Below, in pieces: positions 1 through 11,479 of a stretch of DNA of 64,000 bases (position 1 is its first letter; every line of letters starts with the position of its first letter). Source of the DNA: Rutpela maculata (Eukaryota > Arthropoda > Insecta > Coleoptera > Cerambycidae); assembly GCA_936432065.2 (NCBI GenBank), contig OW386290.2:133284677-133348676 (forward strand), written 5' to 3'. The position numbers were made by a program, and so were the translations under genes. Below the pieces are notes generated by a model. It did no database searches. It was not told where the DNA came from and saw only the letters and a list, made by a program, of their open reading frames with translations.

Positions 1-401
1 GCACCGAATTGAAAATAGTATGTCATTGAATTACACAGTTTTTGGCGACAACATTGATAATATTGAGTTTAGATTACTATTATCGGACACTGAAAGTAAA
101 TAAGTTGGGATTCAGAATTCCACGAACTTGTTAGCAAACGTTTATAAAATCGCTAATTTTATATTGCACAATTTATGCAAGCCCTTTAAACAGAATGTAC
201 TAATTGTAAATAGAAAGGCAACAAAATATGAAGTTTGAGGGAACTATTAACAGTACTTGTGTAAAAATAAATTTGACTTTAAACTTTTCTCCAGTTTGTT
301 ACAATACATTTCCAACAAAATCATTGTAACGAAATTTTTATTAAGCAAATAAACTGTACAAAAAATATGTACAAAACTGTGTAACGTTTTGCTTTTAAAT
401 T
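1..401. other. AT-rich flank, no gene recognised
   Basis: No coding or repeat signal is visible on the + strand. On the minus strand it would be the 3' untranslated region of the exon candidate at 402-552: an AATAAA (TTTATT at 337-342 on the + strand) lies about 60 nt beyond that stop codon. Confidence 0.4.
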
Positions 402-552
402 TTACAATTCTTTAAAAAGATATCTTTTTAAACCAGATGGCAAAAGACAAAGAGCCCTCCTAAACGTTGGGCTGATATCACCATTGAGCTGGTGATAAAA
501 AGCTTTGGCTAGGCTGTACGCCCAACAGCCAACCACGAAAGATGACACGATG
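402..552 (-). CDS. Candidate terminal exon of an unknown host gene
   Basis: The minus strand is open across 402-593. A pyrimidine-rich stretch ending in CTGACAG (plus 553-559) looks like a splice acceptor, giving an exon of 49 codons plus stop from 552 to 402. The peptide begins IVSSFVVGCWAYS, a short hydrophobic stretch, and ends in basic residues (LKRYLFKEL). An AATAAA follows about 60 nt after the stop. It lies just outside the satellite array and shows no likeness to the transposon proteins of the window. I do not recognise the protein. Upstream exons would have to lie at higher coordinates and were not found. It could also be a chance open frame: 49 codons is short, and the case rests on splice signal, poly(A) signal and non-random composition together. 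Confidence 0.35.
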
Positions 553-625
553 CTGTCAGACGTGACAAAGAGAGGCCAACTAGTATAATTCATGGATCAC
601 AAAACGTCTGATAAGATGTGAATAA

Positions 626-2962
626 AAAGAGGAAGAAATGATACAACAAGACTTTGTTTCACAACGTTTTGCAGAATTTGCCAGAATGATTTTTTCTGTG
701 TTCATGCTATAGAAAAGTACATCATACACATACCCACATATGAACAAATAAATAAACACCAGCACGTCAATTTGAATAAATTTATCATCTTCGGAATTAA
801 AATACCCATTTCGCCATATTCCATAGAAGAGGAAGAAAAAGATACAACCAGAGCTTGTTCCACAACGTTGTGCAAAATTTGCCAGAACGATTTTTCTGTA
901 TGTATTCTATAGAAAAATACATCTCACACATACACACATATAAACAGATAAATAAACACCAGCACGTCAATTTGAATAAATTTATCATCTTCGGACTTAA
1001 AATACCCATTTCGCCATATTCCATAGAAGAGGAAGAAACAGATACAACAAGAGCTTGTCCCATAACGTTCTGCAAAGTTTTCCAGAATTATTTCTCTGTG
1101 TGTACGCTATATAAAAATGCATCACACACATGCACACACATATAAACAGATACATAAATACCAGCACGTCAATTTGAATAAATTTATAATCTTCGGACTT
1201 ATAATACCCATTTTGCCATATTCCATAGAAGAGGAAGAAACAGATACAACAAGATCTTGTCCCACAACGTTCTGCACAATTTTCCAAAATTATTTCTCTG
1301 TGTGTAGGCTATAGAAAAATGCAGCACACACATGCACATACATATAAACAGATAAATAAACACCAGCACGTCAATTTGAATAAATTTATAATCTTCGGAC
1401 TTACAATACCCATTTCGCCATATTCCATAGAAGAGGAAGAAACAGATACAACAAGATCTTGTCCCACAACGTTCTGCAAAATTTTCCAGAATTATTTCTC
1501 TGTGTGTACGCTATAGAAAAATGCATCACATACATGCATACACATATCAACAGATAAGTAGAAGAGGAAGAACAAGTTACAACAAAACTTTTTCCACAAC
1601 GTTGTGCAAAATTTGCCAGAACGATTTTTCTGTGTGTATGATATAGAAATATACATCAAACCCATACACACTTATACAAACAGATAAATAAACACCAGCA
1701 CGTCAATTTCAATAAATTTATAATCTTCGGCCTTACAATACCCATTTCGCCATATTCCATAGAAGAGGAAGAACAAGATACAACAAGATCTTTTTCCACA
1801 ATGTTGTGCAAGATTTGCCAGAACGATTCCTCTGTGTGTACGCTATAGAAAAATGCATCACACACATGCACATACATATAAACAGATAAATAAACACCGG
1901 CACGTCAATTTGAATAAATTTAAAATCTTCGGACTTACAATACCCATTTCGCCATATTCCATAGAAGAGGAAGAAAAAGATACAACAAGATCTTGTCCCA
2001 CAACGTTCTGCAAAATTTTCCAGAATTATTTCTCTGTGTGTACGCTATAGAAAAATGCATCACACACATGCACACACATTAACAGATAAATAAATACCAG
2101 CACGTCAATTTGGGTAAATTTATAATCTTCTGACTTACAATACCCATTTCGCCATATTCCATAGAAGAGGAAGAACAAGATACAACAAGATCTTGTACCA
2201 CAACGTTCTGCAAAATTTTCCAGAATTATTTCTCTGTGTGTACGCTATAGAAAAATGCATCACACACATGCACACACATTAACAGATAAATAAATACCAG
2301 CACGTCAATTTGGGTAAATTTATAATCTTCGGACTTACAATACCCATTTCGCCATATTCCATAGAAGAGGAAGAACAAGATACAACAAGATCTTGTACCA
2401 CAACGTTCTGCAAAATTTTCCAGAATAATTTCTCTGTGTGTACGCTATAGAAAAATGCATCACACACATGCACACACATTAACAGATAAATAAATACCAG
2501 CACATCAATTTGGGTAAATTTATAATCTTCGGACTTACAATACCCATTTCGCCATATTCCATAGAAGAGGAAGAACAAGATACAACAAGATCTTGCACCA
2601 CAACGTTCTGCAAAATTTTCCAGAATTATTTCTCTGTGTGTACGCTATAGAAAAATGCATCACACCATGCACACACATATAAACAGATAAATAAATACCA
2701 GCACGTCAATTTGAATAAATTTATAATCTTCGGACTTACAGTACCCATTTCGCCATATTCCATAGAAGAGGAAGAAAAAGATACAACAAGATCTTGTCCC
2801 ACAACGTTCTGTAAAATTTTCCAGAATTATTTCTCTATGTGTACGCTATAGAAAAATGCATCACGCACATGCACACACATATAAACAGATAATTAGACAC
2901 CAGCACGTCAATTTGAATAAATGTATCATCTTCGGACTTTAATCGTATATCATTTTCGCCAT
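626..2962. repeat. Satellite array, about 200-bp unit, roughly 11-12 copies
   Basis: The landmark CCATAGAAGAGGAAGAA recurs at about 821, 1021, 1223, 1425, 1757, 1959, 2159, 2359, 2559 and 2760, so the period is 200-202 bp. The 332-bp interval 1425-1757 holds a truncated unit joined near 1558. Each unit carries a CA-rich part (CACACACATGCACACACAT), an AACAGATAAATAAA part, a conserved CCAGCACGTCAATTTGAATAAATT core and an AACGTTCTGCAAAATTTTCCAGAAT part. Outer units at both ends are more diverged than those at 1960-2760. Open frames of 65-99 codons across it are periodic by-products of the repeat. Confidence 0.9.
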
Positions 2963-2965
2963 ATT

Positions 2966-3750
2966 CTGAAATTTTAGTATTTGTGCGATGTCAACAGTTT
3001 CTCTATCTATTTACGCTGTTATTAACCTAATTATCCACACTAAATTTGGGTAAATTCTGGATAAGTGCCAGGGAATTAAGACACTTAATCGATAATTCTA
3101 AGTTTGTATGACATATTATTTTTGTTAAACAAAACAATACACGTAAATATTAATATCTTTTTCATTACATTGGTACTATATAGTCTTCAAAAGTTTTATT
3201 CTTTGAGAGTTTTTATAAAAAATTGAAAACAAAACTTTACTGCATAAAATATTCTGAAGTTGAATAAATTTCTGGTTACTCTGTCCCCGGACCAAAGTTC
3301 ACGTTCGACGCCGACATTGGGTTACAAAGAGAAAATTTAGTGCAGATACATACATTGTATACATTGTGAAAATTATATATAGAGATTATATAACAGTTCA
3401 ATATCAGCTTGTCAATATTAATTAATTTTTCTGTCATTCCTGTTATCGCTTATCAAATAAATACAGAGATATTAAATTTCTACTAGAGCAACATTAAAAG
3501 TATGCTACGTTTTAATTATATTTATTTTTGCGTTAGTCTCACACCAATTTGTAATTTCATAAACAGCTTAAAACAAAGAAACAAATGAGTAAGCGCAGTA
3601 ATTAAATAAGTCATAAGATAATATTTTCATACAACGCAATGTTGCAAGGAATTGCTAGAATTGCTATTATGCGACACAATTATGGGGCAAGAACCACGAC
3701 ATCGTCTCCAAAAAAAGGAAAATATGAAAACCTTAATTTTTTATATTGAT
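2966..3750. other. AT-rich spacer, nothing recognised
   Basis: Simple AT-rich sequence. A slightly GC-richer patch at about 3283-3330 (CTGTCCCCGGACC onward) might be a fragment of something older, but it has no open frame I can defend. Confidence 0.3.
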
Positions 3751-3753
3751 TTT

Positions 3754-4125
3754 AACCTCCCCACAATAAAATTGTGGGAGGTTACTAAAATTAGTCCAAA
3801 ATCTAAACTTGAGATAACATCAAATCTTTTCGTTTTGAGGGTCCAGAAACCCAAAACAGAGGTTTTTGAAAAATGTCTGTCTGTGTGTATGTGTGTATGT
3901 ATGTTAGCACGATAGCGGCGAAACTACTAAACGGATTTGGATGAAACTTGAGGGTTTCTTTAGTGCTCCAGAAGATCTGAAACGGTTTTGGTTGAGATCG
4001 GATTACGTTTAGTGCCGTTTTGGCACAATAAGTTGTTTATTTTATGATTACTTACAATTTGTAATCGAACCATTGAAAAGCAGTAAACATTCAACGATAT
4101 ATCACATTTGCACTTTTTCGATTTG
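3754..4125 (-). mobile_element. Family B terminal-hairpin repeat, copy 1
   Basis: This is the reverse complement of 10405-10768. The 3' end (left here) is a near-perfect hairpin, AACCTCCCCACAAT-AAA-ATTGTGGGAGGTT at 3754-3783. Inside are a TGTGTGTATG microsatellite and the phrase CGAAACTACTAAACGGATTTGG, also present in copy 2. No coding capacity. The class is not known; a terminal hairpin without TIRs and without an obvious target duplication would fit a Helitron-like or snap-back non-autonomous element. Confidence 0.65.
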
Positions 4126-4380
4126 GTTTCCGTGAAAAAAATAAAAAACAAAATAACACGCTTCTTGTGTAAGATACACAGTATCGGAAAGTTTTGCTCT
4201 TGGGATTGCATAGTTTCAACGACTTAACCGACCGCCCACAATAAAGGCGTCTACCAGTACCCTAGCAGAAACAAAGTGTGACACGCCCCTTAATGTACAT
4301 CATTGCTTGCTTCGCTCTCGCTTGCTCTTATTGCCTCACCAAATTGAACACTTTCCGATACTGTATTTTATAGTCTAACC

Positions 4381-4689
4381 CAGCGGTTTTCAACCTTTTT
4401 CGAACCCTTACAAAAAGAAAAAACAAGTTTACCCTCTCGCGACTTCCAATCTCGATCTCTGTTAATAAAATCTAAAATCAATCAAATTTTAAAATTTCTT
4501 TTTATAGTTTTTTGTATGATTTCCCATTAAAAATTGGTTTCATTAAAATTGTATGTGTGTAATATTTAGATTTTTAGATTTTAGAATAAATGATTTAACT
4601 TTATTGGTTTTTTCTCAATAGCTCGGGACCCCCTTGGAATTGCTTCGCGACCCCCCAGGGGGTCGCGACCCACAGGTTGAAAACCGCTG
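4381..4689. mobile_element. hAT-type MITE, 309 bp, with 8-bp TSD
   Basis: Perfect 15-bp terminal inverted repeats (CAGCGGTTTTCAACC at 4381, GGTTGAAAACCGCTG ending at 4689) are flanked by the 8-bp direct repeat GTCTAACC (4373-4380 and 4690-4697). TIR type and 8-bp duplication are those of hAT elements. The interior holds a GGGACCCCC / GCGACCCCCCAGGGGGTCGC palindrome near the right end and no open frame. Confidence 0.92.
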
Positions 4690-4984
4690 GTCTAACCTAA
4701 CGTTCGGTAGACTAGTGTGTCAAAGCGTGCAGTCTGTATGCTGAGTATTTTTGACGTGTCAAGTGCATCGAGAGATTACAAGTTTTTTCGACGTTTATAA
4801 AGCCCACGGAAGGTGTGAGAGGCCTTCATGAATCCAAGCGCAGATTTATGGAAGGATTTATGGATTTATTTATGGAAGATTCTGTAAACCATTAACTTTT
4901 AAAATTTCATAATTTTTATAATTTTCTTTTATATTTTTGAATATGTAGTCTATTTAGTTGTGTTTATAAATTTATTTTTCTATA

Positions 4985-5131
4985 CTAGAAATTTTTTTTG
5001 TGATTTTCTCCCCCCACGCTCATCAATTTTAATTTTCGAGGAAAAACATTTTTGTTATATTCAGCACGCGGCTGTGTTAGTCCCTCCCCCCCCCCCCCTA
5101 CCAAAGTTCAAGGTCCAGATCCGCCCTTGCT
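4985..5131 (-). mobile_element. Fragment of a CAAGGGCGGATC-ended element
   Basis: Read on the minus strand it starts CAAGGGCGGATCTGGACC, matching the start of the repeat at 20952 on the + strand, and both share the internal phrase CCGCTCATCA-like / TTTTCTCCCCCC. It contains a poly-C run at about 5085-5098. No partner terminus was found, so it is a one-ended fragment. Confidence 0.45.
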
Positions 5132-5487
5132 TGAACCGCTCACAAGCCCTACAAGTATAAGCAACCCCACCGGAATGCTTTCGATGAGTTTTTCCAATAA
5201 AACTTTAAAAGTGACAGTCGCATTATATTTTAAAAACTATTTCCGCTACTTCCGCCATCCTGTCGAAAATTCTTCCGGCAACATAACCTAAAAATAGTGC
5301 TACATCACCTAATAACAATTTAAGACATTTGTACCAACCTATACATTTTTTATCGAAAACTGTCAAAAACCAAATTCCCCAGAAAAACAAAAATTTGAGC
5401 TGTCACTTCGCCGACCGATTTAGTGAAAAATAGGTCGAGGCCAGAAGATAAAACAAAATATATCAACTCAAACTTCAACGATCCACC

Positions 5488-5637
5488 ATGAACACTACCC
5501 CGGCCACAGCTGACAGGGAAGCTGTCCACCAAGAGTTATATGGTTTTTCCCATAGATGGCCATCCCTACCGCCCATTACCAACCGACGGGTTTTTTCGTT
5601 TAGTTGTGTTTCCCGTATCAATAATCAAAATTATTAA
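5488..5637 (+). CDS. Short ORF with strong Kozak context, doubtful
   Basis: A 49-codon frame opens at ATCCACCATGA, an excellent initiation context, beginning MNTTPATADREAVHQ and ending at a TAA at 5635. The surrounding 5130-5960 bp is less AT-rich than its neighbours, and an AATAAA lies near 5905. I cannot join it by splicing to a convincing second exon: the acceptor-like ATTAATTTTAG at about 5697 does not keep a long frame from any good donor. It could be a first exon, an upstream ORF, or chance. Confidence 0.15.
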   Translation: MNTTPATADREAVHQELYGFSHRWPSLPPITNRRVFSFSCVSRINNQNY

Positions 5638-5639
5638 GT

Positions 5640-6130
5640 GCTCTTGCCTACAAACTTAGTTTTTATAGTGTTGTGTTTATTTTTATATTAATTTTAGGTC
5701 CATGTGGACACATTATAATTTTAACCTAGTTTTTAATCCTGCCTACAGAAAACAGAAGCTATTATCCCACATTTCTATTTTTCTTCAAGCCAAACCGGAC
5801 CTACCCCGTCCAGCCTCACACTCGCCTCGGCGGTGTTCTCCGTGGTTGTCTGGCTGGCTCCGGACTAGGATCCGATGAGGCACATATTTGTATTAAAACA
5901 TTGAATAAAATATTAATGTTGTGCACACTATAAAATCACTCAAGTTCGGTGATCCAAATCCCACCGAACGCAAGATTTTTTTTCTGTTTTAATATGAAAA
6001 AAATATTTCAACTTAATAAATATAATTAAATGAGATCAATCATATTTTTCAGTGCTCTTTTCGGCTTCAAAGGTCCACCGGGTTGGGAGGTTCCAGCCGC
6101 TTCCAATAGCTGCCGATTTTTTTTTATGTT
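5640..6130. other. Mixed-composition stretch, unassigned
   Basis: Holds a GC-rich patch (5790-5880) that looks like degraded coding or retroelement sequence and a second GC-rich patch near 6060-6115. Neither gives a recognisable protein in any frame I read. Confidence 0.25.
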
Positions 6131-6425
6131 ATTTTATTTTACCTTCTTATTTTTATTAACGTCCTGGTAGAGCTATAGCTATTCCACACTCAACCAGAAC
6201 ACACACAGACATGTAAGCAACAAGGATTCCCTGCGGAATGACATTGCCATCTGTCACAGCTGAGACTGGAACTCGAAGCGATAACAGCGACTAGCCAGAT
6301 TAGCCACTCTGCAGAGGACTAGCCCGTTGCTACCGTCTTGGTAACATATTTAAAATGCCGCTAACTATCCATGCCGTAGCCAGGATTCGAACCCGGGACT
6401 CCGTGGTTGCAAGCCTAACATTAAC
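6130..6425 (-). mobile_element. tRNA-like SINE remnant (probable)
   Basis: On the minus strand the segment near 6390 carries CGGGTTCGAATCCTGG, a canonical pol III B box (GGTTCGAATCC), with the rest of the 300 bp being unique-looking tail. A tRNA cloverleaf could not be drawn, so this is taken as a tRNA-related SINE rather than a tRNA gene. The A box is not clear. Confidence 0.4.
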
Positions 6426-6429
6426 CATC

Positions 6430-7480
6430 AACATTTATTTATTGTCTGTTTTCTATATACATGTCAAGAAGCTTAATTGTAATGTGTCTCGTTTATAAAT
6501 ATTTCATTTGACAATCATAGTAACGGCTTCAATTTTTATTTTAAACAAAAAAAAATCTTTTTAAAACTGTATTCAAACAAAATTTATTCCTTAACTTTAC
6601 AACACTCTGGCGAAAAATAAAAAGTTACCATCTTACCTTACATATCTTAAAAACTTTCGGAAATGGTTCCTTTGACCTCTAATACCATATCAAAGTAAAG
6701 AATTTTTCAATAATTTATAATTTAGTGTTAGTATCTGAGAACAAATATTTTTAATTATTATGTTATTTTCGTTATCTACGCTTAACACTGGATCCAGTAG
6801 GTCACTGGATGACTAATAAATATTTTCTTGGTGTCTTGCAAAACTTAAAAACCATAGTATTGCAGTTATGTGGGCACACATGTCTAAAATTTTTAACCAT
6901 ATTTGCAGTAGTTTCATAATATTGGGTTTGGATCAGCTTCCGAGTCATCAATTTGGGTATGTGCTATTCATATTTCATAACGTGTTGTACTTCAGAAATA
7001 TTTTATTGAAAGTCTATTTATATTATTTACAGCATTACAAATTAAGCAAGTATTGGAAGAATTTTGGGTTAAAAGGAGTTAAACAAAGAGGATCATTTTC
7101 TATAGCTTGCAACTCCCTTACAATCCTGCCCTCCAAAGACAAGAAATGAGATTTTCATATTTTTATCCTACTGGGCTCGCACAATACTTGTTTCTCATGT
7201 TTACTACTGCTCAAAGACTTATCTGCAACCTAAAGTATCAAGAATTAAAAGAATGGGCTTATTACCGATAATTTATTTTCGTTATTTCTTTATGGTATTC
7301 AATAGAATTGGATCATCTAGATAAGCTGTTAAAATTTCAGCTTCATAAGTATATCCAATCCCTAGATACTCATGTTAAAGATTGGGTTTCAGTACAAAGC
7401 GCTTCGCCGATTCGTGACGTCATCTTGCATAAACAAAAATTGAAAAAGTACTTTGTTCCTGTCATAACTTCTTTATTTTT
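6430..7480. other. AT-rich stretch without recognised genes
   Basis: Open frames at 6868-7149 and 7308-7496 have the composition of random AT-rich DNA and no motif. Nothing else recognised. Confidence 0.3.
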
Positions 7481-7484
7481 TATG

Positions 7485-7700
7485 CTACAGAAATAGAGAA
7501 AACACTATTTGAAAGCCTAATTAATAGTCTTTCATTTTTGTTTTTACCACTTTTGATGTAAGTGCCATAGTTTCTGAGATATTTAACATTTAAACTAAAT
7601 ACTTCGTCTTATATACGTTCGAACGCCACCTGTATAGATCTCCGAAGCCATTAACTCTACAGAAATTAGAAAAAAAAAAACAAAATTCATCCTCAATTTA
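7485..7700 (+). repeat. Family E dispersed repeat, copy 1
   Basis: Shares the ordered phrases TTTCTGAGATATTTAACATTTAAACTAAATACTTC and a CATATCTTCGAAA-like phrase followed by TAGAAATTA(A)n with 26505-26800 and 27838-28035. Non-coding; class unknown. Confidence 0.55.
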
Positions 7701-7737
7701 ATACCGTTCTTATTTGTCTCTAGCATGTTTCCGCTCA

Positions 7738-9765
7738 ATGTATAGGCGAGGAAATATAGCAGTCAACCTTCAATTTTTTTTGCAGTAAGTCGGATTGAGA
7801 TGTGGTTTTTTGCATTTGCTTCGTTAACTCGTCTAGAAACTTTGTGCAATATTTTGGTCTTGTACTTTTTTGAAATTGCAGTGCTGCGTCAAAAAGTGCA
7901 TTCTTATAAGTGCATATTTTCAAGTGATTAAGAAAAAATTCATACCTTCCAAAAAAAAATCTCCCGAATCATACGAATTTCAGTACCCGGGGGTTAATCG
8001 CTGGACCTGAATGTGATGTCCAAATGAGCCCCCTGTGCACCTGGAGGTCAGGACGGCACCAGGAACGTCATCACCTGAAGTTCCCTGTAAACTCATGGAA
8101 AATCGATCGAAACTCGTTACCCGCGAGATTTTCGGGTCGCTCATCCCGAATCTGACATCGGCAACCTCCTCCAAAGGACCTGATGCGCGCGACCTGGCTA
8201 ATAACGTCATCTCCTGGAGTTTTACTGAAATTACTTATCAAAGCGATCGAAACTCGTTACCCGGGGGTTTTTCGGGTCGCTCGTCCCGAATCTGACATCG
8301 GCAACCTCCTCCGGAGGACCTGGTGCACGCGACCTGGCTAATAACGTCATCTCCTGGAGTTTTACTGAAATTTTCTCGTCAAGCTTTCTAACATTGCGTT
8401 AATGAATGCTAGTTAATATATTATTATGGTAGAACAAGTTTTCCACTGCATCATTCCTTCTACATCATTTCGACGTAAATATCTATGACGTCACAAATTA
8501 TAAATAATTTTTAATTAAAAATAAAAATAATTATTTTTATTACAAAAATTTATTATTTGATAGAAGTAAAACTAGTTAAAATTTCAAATTGATGCCTTCT
8601 TTATACGAGATTCCAAAATTCCGTTGGTTTAACTTTGTTGCGTCATAGATATTTTGGAGAAGAGCATCACCTAGATCCAACAGATTGGGGTTGGAAAACC
8701 GAGAACGATAAGCTGATCCCCATAAGGATGACACAACCACCTGGCCCACCGAATATAATGAAGTTGATATTCTGTGGATGTAAAACCGACTGCGGTTATT
8801 CCTGTGGGTGTAGGAAGAACGGCCCGATTTGCAACATCGCTTACAAAAATTGTTCCGGCTCAAATTGCACCAACGTCGAGAAATATTCCACAGAACAATT
8901 AATTGCCGCCGAAAATGACACTCTCGATGAAGAAAGTACTAACGTATCAGTTGATGAGGCGGACGATATTTAGAATAATCTGTAAAATTAAGAAAAGTTT
9001 TTTTGATAACTTAATGTATTTGTAAAAAGAAATATAAAGTTCAGATATTTTTGAAATTGTGCCTGCATATATTTGTACCCATACCTTTCATTTACCCCTG
9101 GAATAGTTTCAATTGAATCAACTATTCCAACTCTGGTGATAAAGTAAGTTCATTGAAAAAGAGAGAACATGCCCATTTTGTATAAGTTAAGAGGTTGCCG
9201 ATGTCAGATTCAGGACGAGCGACCCGAAAAACCCCCGGGTAACGAGTTTCGATCGATTTGATAAGTAATTTCAGTAAAACTCCAGATGACGTTATTAGCC
9301 AGGTCGCGCGCACCAGGTCCTCCGAAGGAGGTTGCCGATGTCAGATTCGGGACGAGTGACCCGAAAAACCCCCGGGTAACGAGTTTCGATCGATTTTCCA
9401 TGAGTTTACAGGGAACTCCAGATGATTACGTTCCTGGTGCTGTCCTGACCTCCAGGTGCCCAGGGGGCTCATTTAGACATCACATTCAGGTCCAGCGACT
9501 CAAAAAACCCCCGGGTACTGAAATTCGTATGATTCGGGAGTTTTTTCTGGAAGATATGAATTTTTTCTTTATCACTTGAAAAGATGCACTTATAAAAATG
9601 CACTTTTCGATGCAGCAATGCAAGTACAAGACCAAAATATGACACAAAGTTTCTAGACGAGCTAACGAAGCGAATGCAAAAAACTCCATCTCAATCCGAC
9701 TTACTGCAAAAAAAATTGAAGGTTGGGGCTATTTTTGTGTTATATTTCCCCGCCTAGTAATACAT
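7738..9765. mobile_element. Long inverted-repeat structure enclosing a Cys-rich ORF
   Basis: Left arm about 7738-8385 and right arm about 9195-9765 are diverged reverse complements. Shared landmarks include TATAGGCGAGGAAATATA against TATTTCCCCGCCTAGTA, AGTAAGTCGGATTGAGATG against CATCTCAATCCGACTTACT, and CGAATTTCAGTACCCGGGGG against its complement near 9510-9530. The left arm also holds an internal direct duplication of about 125 bp (CGATCGAAACTCGTTACCCG at about 8102 and 8244), and the right arm a matching one. The 800-bp interior contains the Cys-rich ORF at 8576-8973. The arms are long for TIRs and no target duplication was identified, so a segmental inversion duplication is an alternative. 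Confidence 0.7.
8576..8973 (+). pseudogene. Cys-rich zinc-binding-like ORF, 5'-truncated (family X, copy 1)
   Basis: The open frame 8635-8973 encodes ...LDPTDWGWKTEN... then a cysteine cluster FCGCKTDCGYSCGCRKNGP...C...CSGSNCTN and an acidic tail ending VDEADDI. The order D/P-x-WGW, a short hydrophobic linker with Pro, then CxCKxxC...CxCRKxG...C...C is one I know from many uncharacterised metazoan ORFs of repetitive distribution, where it forms the C-terminus of a longer protein. No N-terminal part is present: upstream of 8635 the frame is closed and the usual Leu-Pro-Pro/Tyr-Gln segment is absent or scrambled. Likely zinc binding by analogy only. It sits between long inverted repeats, as does the copy at 15247. 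Confidence 0.6.
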
Positions 9766-9769
9766 TTCG

Positions 9770-10400
9770 AGTTATTTGACGAATATTGTCTTGAAATACC
9801 TTTTTTTTTAAACTAAAATCCCGATTTTCAAATTATAAATTAAAGACTATCAATTTTTATGAAAAGTTGCGTAGTACCTGTTCTTCTTAAAATTTTATTT
9901 TATTTCACCTCCAATGTTTTTAATTATTAGATCTCGACTGATCAGCATCTGACGTCAAGCGAGGCTCCGCCCCGTTTTCGCGCGGTTCAACTTTGGTAAT
10001 TTATTTAAGGGTATTTAAACGTTCCAATAAGAACCTAAAAATTTGGAAATTGCCTTAAAAGGTGTTCTACCTTCAATTTCTAAAATAAAGAGAAAATTAT
10101 TTGTCCTAATTTACAAAATACATTGAAATACTTAACAACATGGTCTTACAGTGTATATACTAGATGTTTATGTCCTAACATTAAAAATTTGTGTAATTAG
10201 GCCATTTATGACTAATTCTGTTAAGAATTGTCCCAACTGCAAAATTTAGGACTTTTAGTATATTGTGACGTTTTTCCACGTGACTTCTAGCTCTCTAACA
10301 TCTAAATGTGCATTCTATTATGTCGGTTTCTTATTGTTGTTGACGCGAATTGTTGAAGAATAATCAGGCTTGTCGAGAACGAAAAAAATTTTTTTTCGGA
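9770..10400. other. AT-rich spacer with one GC patch
   Basis: A GC-rich patch at about 9945-9990 (GAGGCTCCGCCCCGTTTTCGCGCGG) stands out but has no linked open frame. The rest is featureless. Confidence 0.25.
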
Positions 10401-10404
10401 TTTC

Positions 10405-10768
10405 TTCACCGCAAGTGTGACATATCGTTGAAATCGGAATTTTTACTGCTTTTCAATGGTTCGATTACAAGTTGTAAGTAATGATAAAATAAACAACTTG
10501 TGCCAAAACGGCACTAAACGTAATCTGATCTCAACCAAAAGCTTTTCAGACTTTCTAGAGCACTAAAGAAATCCTCATACAAAGTTTCATCCAAATCCGT
10601 TTAGTAGTTTCGCCGCTATCGTGCTAACACACATGCACACATATACACACACACAGACATTTTGGATTCATGGGAGCTCAAAACCTAAAGATTTGATGTT
10701 ATCTCAATTTTCGATTTTGGACTAATTGTAGTAACCTCCCACAATTTTGTGGGGAGGTTAATAAAAAA
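10405..10768 (+). mobile_element. Family B terminal-hairpin repeat, copy 2
   Basis: Inverted relative to 3754-4125 and clearly homologous over its whole length. It ends in the hairpin AACCTCCCACAAT-TT-TGTGGGGAGGTT region at 10733-10759 and contains the phrase TTTCATCCAAATCCGTTTAG followed by TAGTTTCGCCGCTATCGTGC and an ACACACACAGACA run. Confidence 0.65.
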
Positions 10769-10769
10769 T

Positions 10770-11220
10770 GACTTTTTACAAAATAAATGTAAACAAAGAG
10801 ATTCGTAACATTGAGCAAGATGCTCTCTACTTGTACGAGGGTAAATTACACTAATACATGGAAATTAGGCAAATTTATGTGGAATAGAAGAAAAAAATTA
10901 TAATAAGCTAAAATTTCTATAATAGCTTATGTGTGTAAGAATACATATCAAAAAGTTCATCGCCCCCTTTAGGGACACCGCACTGGTTTTATCTTTTAAA
11001 CGCTTTATCTTAGGGAAAAAACATAAGTATAGGAAAAGGTTTGTCACAAAATTCTCTACAAAAAAGGTTGTGTGTTATGTATCGATATTTCTATTACTTT
11101 TTATGTTATTAAATCGTAAAAATGAAAGTCCAATTATATTGAATACGGTACTTAATCGAACATAACGCAGCCTGATAATATTTCAAATAATCCAACACAA
11201 TCCTAACCGCCTTATTCATA
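10770..11220. other. AT-rich spacer
   Basis: The open frame 10929-11165 is lysine- and leucine-rich with no motif; I see no reason to call it a gene. Confidence 0.25.
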
Positions 11221-11227
11221 AACACGC

Positions 11228-11228
<1 letters not shown>

Positions 11229-11299
<71 letters not shown>
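11229..11299. repeat. (GA)n microsatellite
   Basis: About 70 bp of GA dinucleotides with a single interruption (GAAGAG) near 11272. Confidence 0.97.
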
Positions 11300-11479
11300 G
11301 TTGTTTTGATCAGCCTATGACCTATGAGTGGGTGCGGCTAAAAAAAACTACATTTTGATATGCTTTTTATCCCTGCTGGGATGATTCAGTACCTTTTCAG
11401 TAGGATGACTCAGTACATTTTGACATGTTTTATTTTTCTTTTTTTTTTCTTTTTGCATTGACTAAAGTAAAGGCTAACT

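Noticed and set aside
797..2578. Series of 65-99 codon ORFs on both strands
   Set aside because: They recur with the 200-bp satellite period and encode the same peptide again and again; products of the repeat, not genes.
626..2962. Regular repeats that could suggest a CRISPR array
   Set aside because: The whole 200-bp unit is repeated with no unique spacers, and the context is eukaryotic.
4373..4697. Telomeric CCTAA-type repeat
   Set aside because: The CTAACC words are the 8-bp target duplication of the hAT MITE, not a tandem array.
5690..5885. Second exon for the ORF at 5488
   Set aside because: The open frame after ATTAATTTTAG needs phase 2, and no good donor in the first ORF supplies it.
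6868..7149. 93-codon ORF
   Set aside because: AT-driven composition (Phe, Leu, Tyr, Lys), no motif, no splice or poly(A) context.
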